Positions 32,518 through 42,793 of a stretch of 64,000 nucleotides of DNA are shown here, in pieces. Each line of letters opens with the position of its first letter. The stretch's first letter is position 1. A program made the position numbers and the translations under genes. Below the pieces are notes generated by a model that saw nothing but the letters and a program-made list of their open reading frames with translations, did not search any database and had not been told where the DNA came from. This DNA is from Coremacera marginata (Eukaryota > Arthropoda > Insecta > Diptera > Sciomyzidae), in the NCBI GenBank assembly GCA_914767935.1, contig OU612045.1, forward strand, positions 100,830,903 through 100,894,902, read 5' to 3'.

Positions 32518-33223
32518 CTTTACAAGGATCACTTATCAAAAAATAGTCGATAAGTGACTTTGAATTATGATGAACATCATAATGAGTAGGTAGTGAATTG
32601 TGCACACTAGACAAATTACAACGAAGACACATGGAACGCAGACTAGCAGATTTTAATATGTCAAAGACATTGTGATTAAAGTCACCAACCACAATTACAT
32701 TCGAATACCTAACAAACAGGTCGCCTAACAATCCTTCAAAAGAGGCAATATCACCACGAGGTAAATAAACAACTCCAAGCAGAATTTTATGAGAGTGTAG
32801 ACACAACTCAACGAAAAGAGACTCACAGACACCGTATTCCTGTGGACTAATGACCACCTTGAACTTAATTTTTTTGGTTATGAAAAGGCACACACCACCA
32901 CCCCTAGCATTGGGGCGATCATTTCTACACACAGAATAACCAGGGATATCAATAGCACTATTCGAAATATGGGGCTTAAGCCAGGTTTCTGTAAAAGCAA
33001 CAACTTCCAGAAAGCAGCCACTAAGAATACCTTTGATTTCGTCTAGCTTTGATGAAGCAAAAGAAGGTCTGATGCTTTGACAGTTGACATGCCCAACATT
33101 TAAGTTGGACTTGTTCACACAAAGTTTAGATTGAAGAATGGAATTGTCACTAATAACGGGTCCTAAATTAAAGCTAGGAGGGTTCATAAATTGAGAAAAA
33201 GTAAGGGAGTCGATTATAGGCAC
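32518..33223 (-). CDS. CR1-like ORF2, N-terminal part: endonuclease
   Basis: Starts MPIIDSLTFSQF. APE-type endonuclease motifs: NVGHVNCQSI (Asn), VVAFTETWLKPHI (Glu), RNDRPNARGGGVCLF, VVGDFNHN (Asp/Asn) and SLIDYFLISD. The frame ends by running into RTE copy C at 32517, where it reads on into the RTE leader. The last catalytic motif of this domain lies on the other side of the insertion (29249 downward), in the same frame. Confidence 0.9.
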
Positions 33224-33626
33224 AATAAATTAAAACTAAACTTAAAATACTATTACTTAAAAATAATATCGCAAATGGACATAATATTACAAAAAAATCA
33301 AATTTCATTGAAATACGTATCACGACTTATTCATTGGTCGAAAAATACTAAAAGGATATAATACTACAAAATATTTGAGCAAAATTAAAAAACAGAAAAA
33401 TAACTAGAAAAGAAAGTATAAGATGGGATAAAAACGAAATGCAAGATTTTAAATTCAAAGTAAAAAAATTTTAGAAAAGGTGAATATAGAATAAAGTTAT
33501 ACAAGTTTTTAAATTAAAAGTAAAAAAAAATTCAGATAGTAACTTGACATAGAAGAAGAAAATGATTTATGATTAATGATGGGTAACAATTCCAGCAAAA
33601 AAGGCAAGTGAGCAGCATCAAAAAAT
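33224..33626. other. CR1-like inter-ORF spacer
   Basis: About 400 AT-rich bases between ORF1 and ORF2 with no further ORF. Confidence 0.6.
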
Positions 33627-34583
33627 TCATAATACCAATCTGGATTCATCCTGTGCCAACGTTCCAGCTGGTACAAAAACTAGCAAATGAGTAGCATCGA
33701 AAATTGAACAAATCTCCTTAAGACTGAATGTTTTGATACTACCATCAAGCATGGTGATTCTCGATAGAGGGAAATCTTTGTTAAGTATTTTAAATTGTTT
33801 GATTTTCTTTTCGTTCAAGAGCTTCCTACATGTGAAGTTTAGTTTACTAGCCGCCGGCGTGAAATGGTCATTAACATAGACCCGAGATTGCAGATCACCA
33901 CCTAAGATGTCACATAGTTTTAAGTTCCGCTTCTTAAAATACTGCTTCATTAAATCATCACGCTGTTTAACATTGTTAAACTTTACTAGAACAGTTGTCT
34001 GCCTTCGCATGTAGCAACAATACTGAAGGTCAGAGGCGTTAGTAGGAAGATTCAAAAACTTGCAAACAGCTAGGACTGGTTCATAGATGTTAGGCAACCC
34101 AGCAGGAAGTCCACTAATTAATATATCAGCACGGTTTATTTGGCGCTGTAGTGCATTATTCGCAAGTTCCAGCTACATAATTTTCTTTGTTGATGTAGAC
34201 TCAACTAGCACAATCTGCTGGTGGCAACTGTTAATATCAGCCTTGATGTCATTAATAGTTGTCGACCAATCCATTTTAAAATCGCTAAGTAGCGTAGTGA
34301 AATGTTGTTTCATATCTGCAATCCCAAGTTTGAGGTCACACAGTTCAGCTTGCAGAGCCTGGAAACTATTGTCAGAAGGCGGACTTTCCTTGCACTTCTT
34401 GCAGGTAAACGTAAAAATCCGATTTTTTAGCAAGAATGCGTGCTGTTCCAAAGTGACATCCATACATTCTATGTGAAACCAGCAGCCACACACTCCACAA
34501 CCAATACTATTTTGGAGCTTACCGATGTTTTTTGAGCACACACAACAGTTGAGGTATTTCGGCGGCGCCATTTCCAAGCCCAA
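33627..34583 (-). pseudogene. CR1-like ORF1 with PHD-type zinc finger, one in-frame stop
   Basis: 319 codons in one frame from MGLEMAPPKYL. The N-terminal ~60 residues hold a PHD-type Cys/His finger (CCVCSKNI, CGVCGCWFHIECMD, FTCKKC). A helical, coiled-coil-like stretch follows, then an RNA-binding type region (LISGLPAGLP, TTVLVKFNNVKQRDDLM, RVYVNDHFTP). A single TAG at 34173-34175 interrupts the frame; the reading frame is otherwise unbroken across it. ORF1 would package the LINE RNA. Confidence 0.85.
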
Positions 34584-34986
34584 GGTTAAGCAATGTGGAC
34601 AGAATCAACAGCTAATTGCAGCAACAACAACAAGCCGCACACACAAGCAAATCGTCAAGTGCAAGTCAGCAACAGTAAAACAGCATTTAAAAAGAAAAAA
34701 AAAAAAATGCAGCACACAGAACAAAGCGAGGTCAAAAAATCAAGTGATAATTTATAATAACTGCTTGAAAATCCAATTACGATGATTAAATCGCCGAATA
34801 TAATGTTAAAGAAGAAGAGATTTCACCGCAAATAATGTATAAACATTTAAGTATCACAATTGAAGATAAGTATTAATCGACCACTGAAATTAATAACTAC
34901 TCGAACACAGTGTTGCCAATTATTTCAAAATTCGTCCCATATAAACTTAACTCCTCCCTCCGAAATTCCGATCGTCCTCGGTCGGT

Positions 34987-36490
34987 TTAAAAAAATGGAA
35001 TGTCGTTTAGACTTGTGTGCCTTGGAGTTTTTTTTTTAGGCATCTGCAGAGGATCAACCTTTTGAATAATAATTTCGGTCATTTTGCGTCTCTTACACTT
35101 GATGATTAAGATTATGGTTATAATCAGGGCTAAGATCCCAAAGTGTGTAAGCAAACTGGATCTTACCAACAAATTCAAGGAGCTAATTTTTTTAATATTT
35201 CTAATATTTAATTCTTTCATAAATTCCAACGATAGCACTTCCTCAAACTCAGAACGAGAATTCGAATGCTGTATTAATGTAGGCAGTGGTCTCAAGCTGT
35301 GTGTCTCAAAAGCTGTAAAACTTAAATTATTAATGTTTATAGTTTCGTTGAAGAATTTTATTAAATATGATCCATTTAAATTTCTTGAGTTATTATAAAA
35401 ATTTTTTATAGTTAAATTTCCTTTAAAATTCCTTAACAATACTAATCCATTTTTTAATTCTTCAACTTTCTTAATATGTTCCGTGTCTGTTATGATACAA
35501 TTATATGGTTGGTTTTCTACTAAGTTTTTAATACAATATTCATTTTCTAAATCAACAATTTGATCTTGTTTACATATTTTTATATCATTTATTAGTTTAC
35601 AATCATTTTCCATACCGTAGTATTTGTCATTACATTTGAGTATGTTTCCGTATTTTATTTTTAAAATTGTGTTATTTTTACTTAAAGGTTCCATTATAAT
35701 ACAATTACAAATTTCCTTTCCCGTTTTAGGTATTTTTATAACATAAATTAATATGCTTTGTTTTTGAGCAATTTGGATATTGGCAAAGTTTAATGATTCT
35801 TCTAAGGAAGCAAATGGCATATTTTCTTCTACAAAGATATTATTTATCCTGTGAGCCTCTTGGTGTGATATTATGAAAGTATTAATTATGTTAGCTTTAG
35901 TGAGATGAATTGCTCTATTAATGTTCTCTACTTCTTCCTTTATTATGTCGATTTTAAACTTATACTGAAGTAGAAGTGAGGTTTGGAATTCGTGGCTATT
36001 ATGAAGTGTTTTTAATATTGAATTACTGGTCTGAGTGATATTATTAATCCTCTCAAAAATGTTTTTATTAATTACTAATTGCTGATTATTATTTTCTACT
36101 ACTTCTTCAAATTTACTATTGATAGCTACCAGGTCATCATGGTCAGGGCTGCCAGCTACCCATTTCCATGCTGATCCTATAAAATTCAGTGAACGTTTTT
36201 CTCTATTTTTCGGTATGATATTGTTAATGGTGATGTTAACATTATTAATTTCTTTTGCTATGAATGGGCTAATGGATGGGAGGCTGGAATGTATTTGATG
36301 AAGTTATTTCCTATGTCCTTTATGATGGTAGAGTACTCGGTGAGATTATTGATATGAAGAATCCTGTAAGTTCCTGTTTGAATTTTCCCGATACCATCCT
36401 CGATGATAACGATTTCGGATTGAGAGTAGTCTAGTACTTCAACTGAACCATAGCAAATAAGGTTAGTGGTTAGGGAAGGAATGTTCTAAA
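34987..36490 (-). pseudogene. errantivirus envelope (env) remnant
   Basis: Insect-retrovirus type envelope. The N-terminal part is in one frame (about 36490-36290), the remainder in another down to 34987. A basic REKR cleavage-type motif occurs near 36195, followed by a fusion-protein-like region and a long ectodomain, and a hydrophobic membrane anchor near the end (FGILALIITIILII, about 35145-35100) with a short basic tail. The frame break near 36290 inactivates it. Group assignment (17.6/gypsy errantiviruses) rests on overall pattern. Confidence 0.8.
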
Positions 36491-36510
36491 AAAAAACAAA
36501 TGTATTTTAA

Positions 36511-37480
36511 TTAGTTTCTTATGCGGTTTTTGTAAATTACTTTCCCTGATTCAGTTATCACAGTGGAATGTCTGTTTTCTTTACCTGTTTCTTCTTTATA
36601 TCTTTTGGAAAATTTTGTTCCTAGTCTTTTATTCTGTTTGACAAAAATTTTGTCTCCTGTTTTATAATTTATTGTTTCTTGTCTATTTTTGTTATGATAC
36701 TGTAAGTCTTGTTCTTGTTTTGTTTTTAGTTTTTGTAAATTTTTCCTGTTAACCTCTTCTCTATCATCGGGATTACATGAGGTGGGTCTACCAAAAAATA
36801 AATCTACTGGTTTTTTTCCTGTGACAGAATGAATAGAGTGATTATATTCGTTCACAGACCATTCTATAAGTCCGTCAAAGTTTTTGTCGGGGTCTTCCTG
36901 TTTCAAACATCTCATAATTTCCGATAACATTGAATGGAACCGCTCTATTTTTCCATTCACCTCGCTTCTATAGGGTGGAGCAGTAAATATTTCGATATTG
37001 AATTCATTTTCAAACATGCATTTTATTAGTTGTGAATTGAATGTTTTCTCATTATCGCAAACTATGGTTTTCGGCACGCCAAAATAGAGTATGATTTCTC
37101 TTAAGAGTTTCTTTATGTGTTCTATACCTTCCCCGTCTATTTTCTTAACAACAGCTAATTTTGAAAATTTATCAATAGAAGATAGTACTTTATGTTTGTC
37201 TGTCGCAAATATGTCTATATGGATAGTATGGCCTGGATATTCTGGTAAAGGTGTGGTGCCTAATTTTGGATTACTTGGATGTCGGTCATATTTATTTTCC
37301 TTACACGTTTTACATATCTTTGTAATTTTTTTTATTTTCTTTTTCATTGCAGGAAAATAATATTTTCCTAAAATCTGCAATCTATTTTCCTTTTCGTTTC
37401 TATGTGCACGATTATGTTCTTCGATTATTATTCTATTTTGCTCCTCTATATTAAAAATATCTTCTACTACTAATTGTGTA
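36511..37480 (-). pseudogene. errantivirus integrase region of pol
   Basis: From the zinc-binding region (HNRAH near 37415, CKTCKENK) through the catalytic core: HIDIFATDKHKVL, VCDNEKTFNS and NGKIERFHS give D, D and E, all present. NEYNHSIHSVTGKKPVDLFF marks the end of the core, then a basic C-terminal region (TGDKIFVKQNKRLGTKF). The 289-codon main frame ends at 36511; the N-terminal zinc part is upstream of its first Met. This is the best preserved part of this element. Confidence 0.88.
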
Positions 37481-37489
37481 AAGCGAATC

Positions 37490-38373
37490 TTATAATTTGC
37501 AAAGTGAAGGATAGATTGACTGAATTTTTAACATTAAAGGCTCTGTTGTTTTAATACCATTAATTACTGATGGATTTAAATATTTTTTTAGGACTAATTT
37601 AAGTTTTTCTTCGGAGTATTTTTCCTCGACTATTAAATGGCTATGATAAGTAGGGAAAACTATTCGAAATTCGTAAGAACTCTTGGAATCTTCTGAAATG
37701 AAGATTTGGTTTTTAAAGACATTGATCGGTGTTTCAACAGAGGTTATTAAATTTTCGGAAGAGCTATCACTATTGTGAGCAGTTACTGAATTTATGCTGG
37801 AGGTTGGTGGCCTTGAAAGAAAATCCGCTACAATGTTTGTATTGCCTGGTTTATAAATGAGTTGGTGGTTGTAGTCTTCTAACTGCGCTTTCCACCTTTT
37901 CATTTTTGCATTTGTGTTTTTATTACTAAGGGCAAAAGTCAAAGGTTGATGATCCGTGAAGATCTTAACTTTTTTGATCCATATAAAAAACACCTAAGGG
38001 ACTGTAAAGCCCAAATTATGGCCAACATTTCCTTTTCATTGACTGCAAAATTCTCTTCTGCTCTACTTAAAGTTCTGAAGAGGAAAAAGATTGGTCTACC
38101 ATCTTGGGAGAGTACAGCTCCCAGGGCGTAATTGGAAGCGTCTGTCGTAAGCTCAAATGTTTTTTCAAAATCGGGATAGTGAAGAATAACATCATCTGAT
38201 ATCAAACAATCTTTTAGTTGCTTAAATGCTTCTACTTGTTGCTCTGTAAAATTTAATTGTGTCTTTTTAGACAAGTTCTTCGGAATTCTGCCCATTTCTC
38301 CTCTTAATATCTCTGTCAGAGGCTTCGCAATTTGTGCGTACGCTCTTATAAATCTGCGATAATGTCCCGTCAA
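37490..38373 (-). pseudogene. errantivirus RNase H region of pol
   Basis: Two overlapping frames (38373-37939 and 37993-37490). The first has HYRRFIRAYAQIAKPL, LTTDASNYALGAVLSQDG and NEKEMLAIIWALQSLR, the second FTDHQPLTFALSN and LIYKPGNTNIVADFLSRPP. The frame change at about 37960 and a stop upstream near 38430 break it. Confidence 0.87.
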
Positions 38374-38577
38374 TCCTAGAAATGAACGTAAGTCATGGAC
38401 GGTTTTTGGACGTGGGAATTTTAATATAGCTCATATTTTTTTCGGTGTAGTGCGAATACCGACTATGATACCGAGGAACTCGGTTTCTTCTTTAATAAAT
38501 TCGCATTTATCAACCTGTACTTTTAGATGGGCTCTCTCGAGCGTATCAGAGATAGTCATAAGATTCTCAAAATGCTC

Positions 38578-39234
38578 TTATTTGCTTTTGCTAAAAATAA
38601 TTATATCATCGATATAAACGTAACAGCGGACACCGATATGTTCTCTAAGCGCATCGTCTAAGGTCCGTTGGAAAATAGCAGGAGCATTTCGTAAGCCAAA
38701 TGGCAGTCCAGTGAATTCGAATTTTCCGTTTGCAATAGAAAAAGCGGTCTTTTCAATGTCAGCTTCGTTGAGGGCAATTTGGTGGAACCCGCTTTTAAGA
38801 TCAATTGTAGAGAAAAATTTGTTTGATCCTAAGTTAGCTAAAATTGTGGTAATATCCGGAATTGGATATTTGTCTGGTATGGTGTCTTCGTTCAATTTCC
38901 GATAATCGACGACCATACGAAATTTATCTACTCCTGAAGCGTCCTGCTTTTTGGGTACAATCCACACAGGTAAATTGTAAGGAGACTTCGATGGGCGAAT
39001 AATGCCATCTTTTAACAATTCCTCAACTTGTTTGTCTATTTCTTTTTTTAGGGGCATTGAGTACTGATAAGTTTTCGAATATATTGGCCTGTCACTCTTG
39101 GTTCTAATCTCAGCCTTGACATTAGTAACATAGGTAAGTTTTTTATCGGGTTCGGAAAATAAAGTTTTGCAAGAGTTAAAAAGATGTTCCAATTTTCTAC
39201 TATCTTCGAGGCTAAGATGGTCTAACCGTAGCAA
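38578..39234 (-). pseudogene. errantivirus reverse transcriptase
   Basis: 218 codons with KEIDKQVEELLKDGIIRPSK, VDYRKLNEDTIPDKYPIP, FFSTIDLKSGFHQI, LPFGLRNAPAIFQR and CYVYIDDIIIFSKSK (YIDD active site near 38605). A TAA at about 38576 stops the frame right after the active-site block; RT thumb sequence continues beyond it. Confidence 0.9.
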
Positions 39235-39575
39235 TGTGTGTGCAATAGCATTAATTGATGGATAGGGTATCTGTATTTATTAAGGATAGTGAAGTAATTC
39301 TCATTTGTGAAGATTATTGCATTTAAATATTTTAATTTGTCGTTGCCTATTATGGCATCGAAAGTTGTTAGATTGGGTAAAATGTGAAATTTCAGTTTAC
39401 CTATTTCTTTACCAAATATTTCAATCTTTGCGTGATGAGTAATTTTAACTGGACCACCGACAGAATTTGCAAAAAATGGTTTATTTGGAATAGGATTTCG
39501 GATGTATTTCTGTGTAACATAATTTTTGTTGCAGCCAGTGTCTAATAGAAATTTCAACTCATTGCCATTTCTCAT
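39222..39575 (-). pseudogene. errantivirus protease
   Basis: Starts near MRNGNELKFLLDTGCNKNYV: the LLDTGCN active-site box of gypsy-group aspartic proteases, followed by ILPNLTTFDAIIGNDKL (the flap/ILG-like end). It overlaps the RT frame by 13 bases in another phase. Confidence 0.85.
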
Positions 39576-39607
39576 TTTGAAAAGAAAATATGGTAATGAG
39601 GAAGTGT

Positions 39608-40950
39608 TTAATCTAAAAAATTAATATTGTCATTACAAGAATCGGTTTCTCCGTTTTCTACTTCATATTCAGATTGATGTATTTGGTGTTCTAGGTAGTA
39701 TTGTTCGGGATAGTTTTCGCTTTCATTATAGTCTTCTGGCGGAGAAATTTCCACTGTTTCGGTGTTGAAAACTCTCGGGATTTTATTGGGTTGTTCTGTA
39801 GCTTGCAAGTTTGGTCGCTTATTTTCTTGGTTAAAATTATGATTACCTTGGGGTGACCTATTGAAAGGATACTGCTGAACTAGAGGCCTAGAAAATTGAG
39901 GTTGCTGATACGGTGGTCTGTTTTGATAGTTAACATGCGTCGTTTGAGTCGATCTGTCAACTTCCATCGGGACTGGTGGTTTAGGTGGGAGTGGTCATTT
40001 GAAATATGGTTGTGTTGGGAGTGGTGGTTTGGAATATGGTTGTGTTGGGATGTAAGAACGATTTTGTCCAAATTGTGGAGCTGTCCTATAAAATGGTCCA
40101 TGTGAAAGGTTAGTAAGTTCGGGATAAAAGGGTTGCTTCATTCAATTTCAATTCAATTTTAGTATTTGATTGTGTTCGACCCATATTGTTAGCATGATTA
40201 GTTCTATAGTTCATATTATCTAACTTAAGGCACATATGGAGAGCTTGTGGTAAACTGGTTGGCTCTCTTACGCTTAGAAGACTTGGTAAGACACCATTCA
40301 AACCCCTTAGAATGTGTCAAGTGCTTTTTCCCTATAGGCTGTGGTCATGGCACTCAATGCTTCTTCTCCTAATTCGAGACAATCAATTTTGTCTAAAATG
40401 AGAGACAGGTATTCATAAACCTGCTGGTAAAACTCTTCTACAGTACGCCCACGCTGCGCAAGCGTTGTCATTTGATACTCAAGGGTGCTTACGTCCCTCT
40501 TGTCCGCGTAATGTAGCATCAGACATTTTTTTATTTTATTCCAATTTAAGGGAGTACGGTATGACTCAAGTGCTGCATCCGCTTCGCCAATAATTTTGTG
40601 GCGAATGGTGTGCAGAATTGCAAAATATTTTGGTGTATCTTTGTTCTGTCCGTACATTCAAAGTATCATATCAACCGATTTTCTCCATGAACTGAATTCG
40701 CCTGCTTTCCCAGAAAATTCTCTCAAACATTTTACCACATCTGGTATTCTTTCTGAATTGTCAACATTTCTACTATTTGTTCCTCATCTTCTTCTGGTTT
40801 AGGATTTAAAATGTCTGCAACTGTTGCTGCTATTAAGCTTACTAATTCCTTCTTTTGGTTAGTTGTGAAAATTGACAATGGTGGATTAGTAGAGGATGCG
40901 TTTAAGTTTAGCCTTGCTAAATTTGCAGCTATTTGCTCGTCTTGGCTCAT
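39608..40950 (-). pseudogene. errantivirus gag
   Basis: Gag in successive frames: N-terminus 40950-40732 (LARLNLNASS), capsid 40657-40307 (TIRHKIIGEADAALESY, MLHYADKRDVSTLEYQM, EEFYQQVYEYLSLILDKI), 40301-40110 (SVREPTSLPQALHMCLKL), then a Pro/Asn/Gln-rich region with repeats (HSQHNHISN) and EVDRSTQT at 40101-39608. No zinc knuckle, as usual in this group. At least three frame breaks. Confidence 0.82.
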
Positions 40951-41588
40951 TTTATTTATCTTTGTAAGAGCAAATATTTTGCCTACTTGTGATTGAAATT
41001 TATTTATTATTATTTTGTTTTCTTAATTGTTCCTAATTATGCTTAACTTTATTAACTGTTAATACCTTATATTAAACAAAATTGTTAGTCAAAATAATCA
41101 GCGCAATGATAGCAATTTTTTTTTTTTAAGTTGAATTATATCATGTTTTTTTTCAGTAAATAATTATTTAATTTTGTCTTACATTAAAAAGATTCCTGGT
41201 GCCTTCATATTTGTTAATGCTGTTCTTATTGCTGTAATTTTCCTTCCAATATCTGCTTGTTTCCAGTCAAACGGCTGTTTTGCTTAAAGTTGTTTTATTT
41301 ATTTCACTGTTGCCTTTTTGTATTTTTTCCAAATGGTTGTTTCGTTTAAAGTTGTATTTATTTAGCTGCTGCTTTGTTGATTTTTTTTTTGAGATAACTG
41401 CTTTGTTGTATTTATTTTAATTCACTTAAAAGTTGATGTTTTATGTTAAAGTTTCGATTTTGGTTGGCTGGACAATACAGTCCGTCCTTTTTGTTTAGAC
41501 TACTAAGGGGCCAAATCCAAAATTTTCACAATATTATTCCAATAGGTTTTTCGTGTCCGCGATATGTTGTTTCCTAAAAATCACTCGC

Positions 41589-41607
41589 GGTTCCTGCTCG
41601 GGCGCCA
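41589..41607 (-). other. errantivirus primer-binding site (minus strand)
   Basis: TGGCGCCCGAGCAGGAACC directly follows the 5' LTR on the minus strand. It looks like a tRNA-Lys-type site, which differs from the tRNA-Ser-type site of the plus-strand element, so the two errantiviruses are distinct families. Confidence 0.8.
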
Positions 41608-41850
41608 ATTTGTGTTACAGTTTGTAGGCAGCACTATGTGATTGATTGAGTTTTTATTCCAACTGATCTCAACTTAAAATTACCCTGCTTAATAGTTAAC
41701 TTGGCTTGAGCTTGCCTATCTGACCGAAGTTGTTTAGTTAGCAAAAAGAAGTTTGCGCGTGTAGCGCTCACTACTGTTAGTAGAACGGATGCGCGTGTGG
41801 CGTATTGAATTTGAATTTGATGCAATTATAAAATAAATATTGTCTTAACT
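41608..41850 (-). repeat. errantivirus 5' LTR
   Basis: On the minus strand it runs from AGTTAAGACAATATTT (41850) to ACACAAAT before the primer-binding site. It contains an AATAAA (GGAATAAAAACTC) near its 3' side. No second copy is found in the window. Confidence 0.75.
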
Positions 41851-41852
41851 TA

Positions 41853-42177
41853 TATAACGTATATTTCGCTATTTCCGGCTTGGAAAAACAACAAAACCAA
41901 TAAAAATATACGTCGTCGAATATTTATTGAGGAGCTTGGAATGGCTCTTGTGCAAAAACACATAGAAAAGCGGAAATCTCAGCCTCGAAGGCTCAATATT
42001 GAAGCACTACCGGCGATTACCCATTTGCCAAAAACTACGAAATGCGGCCGTTGCTACATATGTACATATAAAAACAATAAAAATTTGTATTCAAATCGTT
42101 GTGAAAATTGTAAGAATTATGTTTGTAATGATCATCATTATGATATTTACAAAAAATGCGCTAATAAAGGCACATAA
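41853..42177 (+). pseudogene. piggyBac transposase C-terminal cysteine-rich domain
   Basis: In frame from about 41853, through ISLFPAWKNN and RRIFIEELGMALVQKHI (end of the DDE domain) to a Cys-rich zinc-finger tail: TKCGRCYICTYKNNK, CENCKNYVCNDHH and a TAA-ended tail at 42177 (KCANKGT). This domain binds the terminal repeats in the family. It lies on the far side of the errantivirus 5' LTR, 15 kb from the N-terminal part. Catalytic core between the two is gone. Confidence 0.9.
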
Positions 42178-42411
42178 CCACAAAAATAAGCATTTTTGAC
42201 ATTTTTCTCTTTCAAATTTTCATTACTTATAAATGTATTTTCTAAATTTAAATTTATGAAAACAATAAAATAGAACTACAAAAATATAAAACAATCAGTT
42301 TTTTTAATTTTTAAAACGATTTTCTTAACTTTTTTTTTTTTGAATGTGTTGATACACATTGATACAATGGGACCGATTCGATGCATTTACTCGGGGACCG
42401 ATGAGGGTTAA

Positions 42412-42763
42412 AACAGATAGGCTCAATTAAAAAGTTTCATGAGAAAATTTTGAAGTTAGTGGCTGCACTAAATATTAAAATAAAGGAAGTGGAAAAGGAA
42501 GCAAGATTAATTGAAAGTATAATGCGAAGAAATTTTGATGAGGCACTAAATATTTTTATGAGAGGTACAAGAGAACCAATAAAGACATATTACTTAGCAG
42601 AAATCCAAAAACTTTACAAGAAGCTTATGCTATTGCTATAAAAATAAGGGGCTCAAATGAAAATAGTATGAGACAAGGTGACACACAAGAATATTACAGG
42701 AAGATCATAAATAGAAATAATAACAATAACGTGAATAAATATAACAGAATGTGGATATATAAT
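42412..42763 (+). pseudogene. plus-strand errantivirus gag, middle fragment
   Basis: Resumes in the frame left at 26185: KQIGSIKKFHEKILKLV, EARLIESIMRRNFDEALNIF, RGTREPIKTYYLAEIQ, capsid sequence of gypsy-type Gag. A frame change follows near 42620. RTE copy D then interrupts the Asn-rich C-terminal part at 42778. Confidence 0.8.
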
Positions 42764-42793
42764 CCACACAATCTTACTTACTTACTTACTTAC

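Larger units (their letters stand above)
27243..34930 (-). mobile_element. CR1-like LINE, apparently full length, split by RTE copy C
   Basis: A minus-strand non-LTR element with 5' leader (about 34930-34584), ORF1 with a PHD-type finger (34583-33627) and ORF2 with endonuclease and RT (33223-32518 continuing 29249-27259). CR1-type LINEs with PHD fingers in ORF1 are known. The 3' end abuts the piggyBac transposase frame at about 27243 with an AATTAATT-rich tail. After mentally removing RTE copy C and one 13 bp duplication, ORF2 is open for 898 codons, so it was intact when hit. Confidence 0.87.
34946..41850 (-). mobile_element. minus-strand errantivirus (Gypsy-type endogenous retrovirus), 3' LTR missing
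   Basis: 5' LTR at 41608-41850, primer-binding site, gag (40950-39608), protease, RT, RNase H, integrase and env (36490-34987), all on the minus strand and all frame-broken to some degree. A polypurine tract GGAGGGAGG is at 34953-34961, followed by AGTTAAG, the same seven bases that start the 5' LTR, but similarity stops there, so the 3' LTR is lost. The right edge meets piggyBac coding DNA at a TATATA. Old and non-functional. Confidence 0.87.
26190..42407 (+). mobile_element. piggyBac-superfamily transposon, split by nested elements
   Basis: Terminal inverted repeats CCCTCATCGGTCCC (26190) and GGGACCGATGAGGG (ending 42407) are flanked by TTAA on both sides (26186-26189, 42408-42411), the exact piggyBac target signature. 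Transposase N-terminus lies at 26605-27241 and its C-terminal cysteine-rich domain at about 41853-42176, both on the plus strand. The catalytic core is absent; between them lie a CR1-like LINE and a minus-strand errantivirus. Insertion is in the gag of the outer errantivirus. Confidence 0.93.

Noticed and set aside
34946..34952. Start of a complete 3' LTR (AGTTAAG) for the minus-strand errantivirus
   Set aside because: Only seven bases agree with the 5' LTR; downstream sequence is different, so I treat the LTR as missing.
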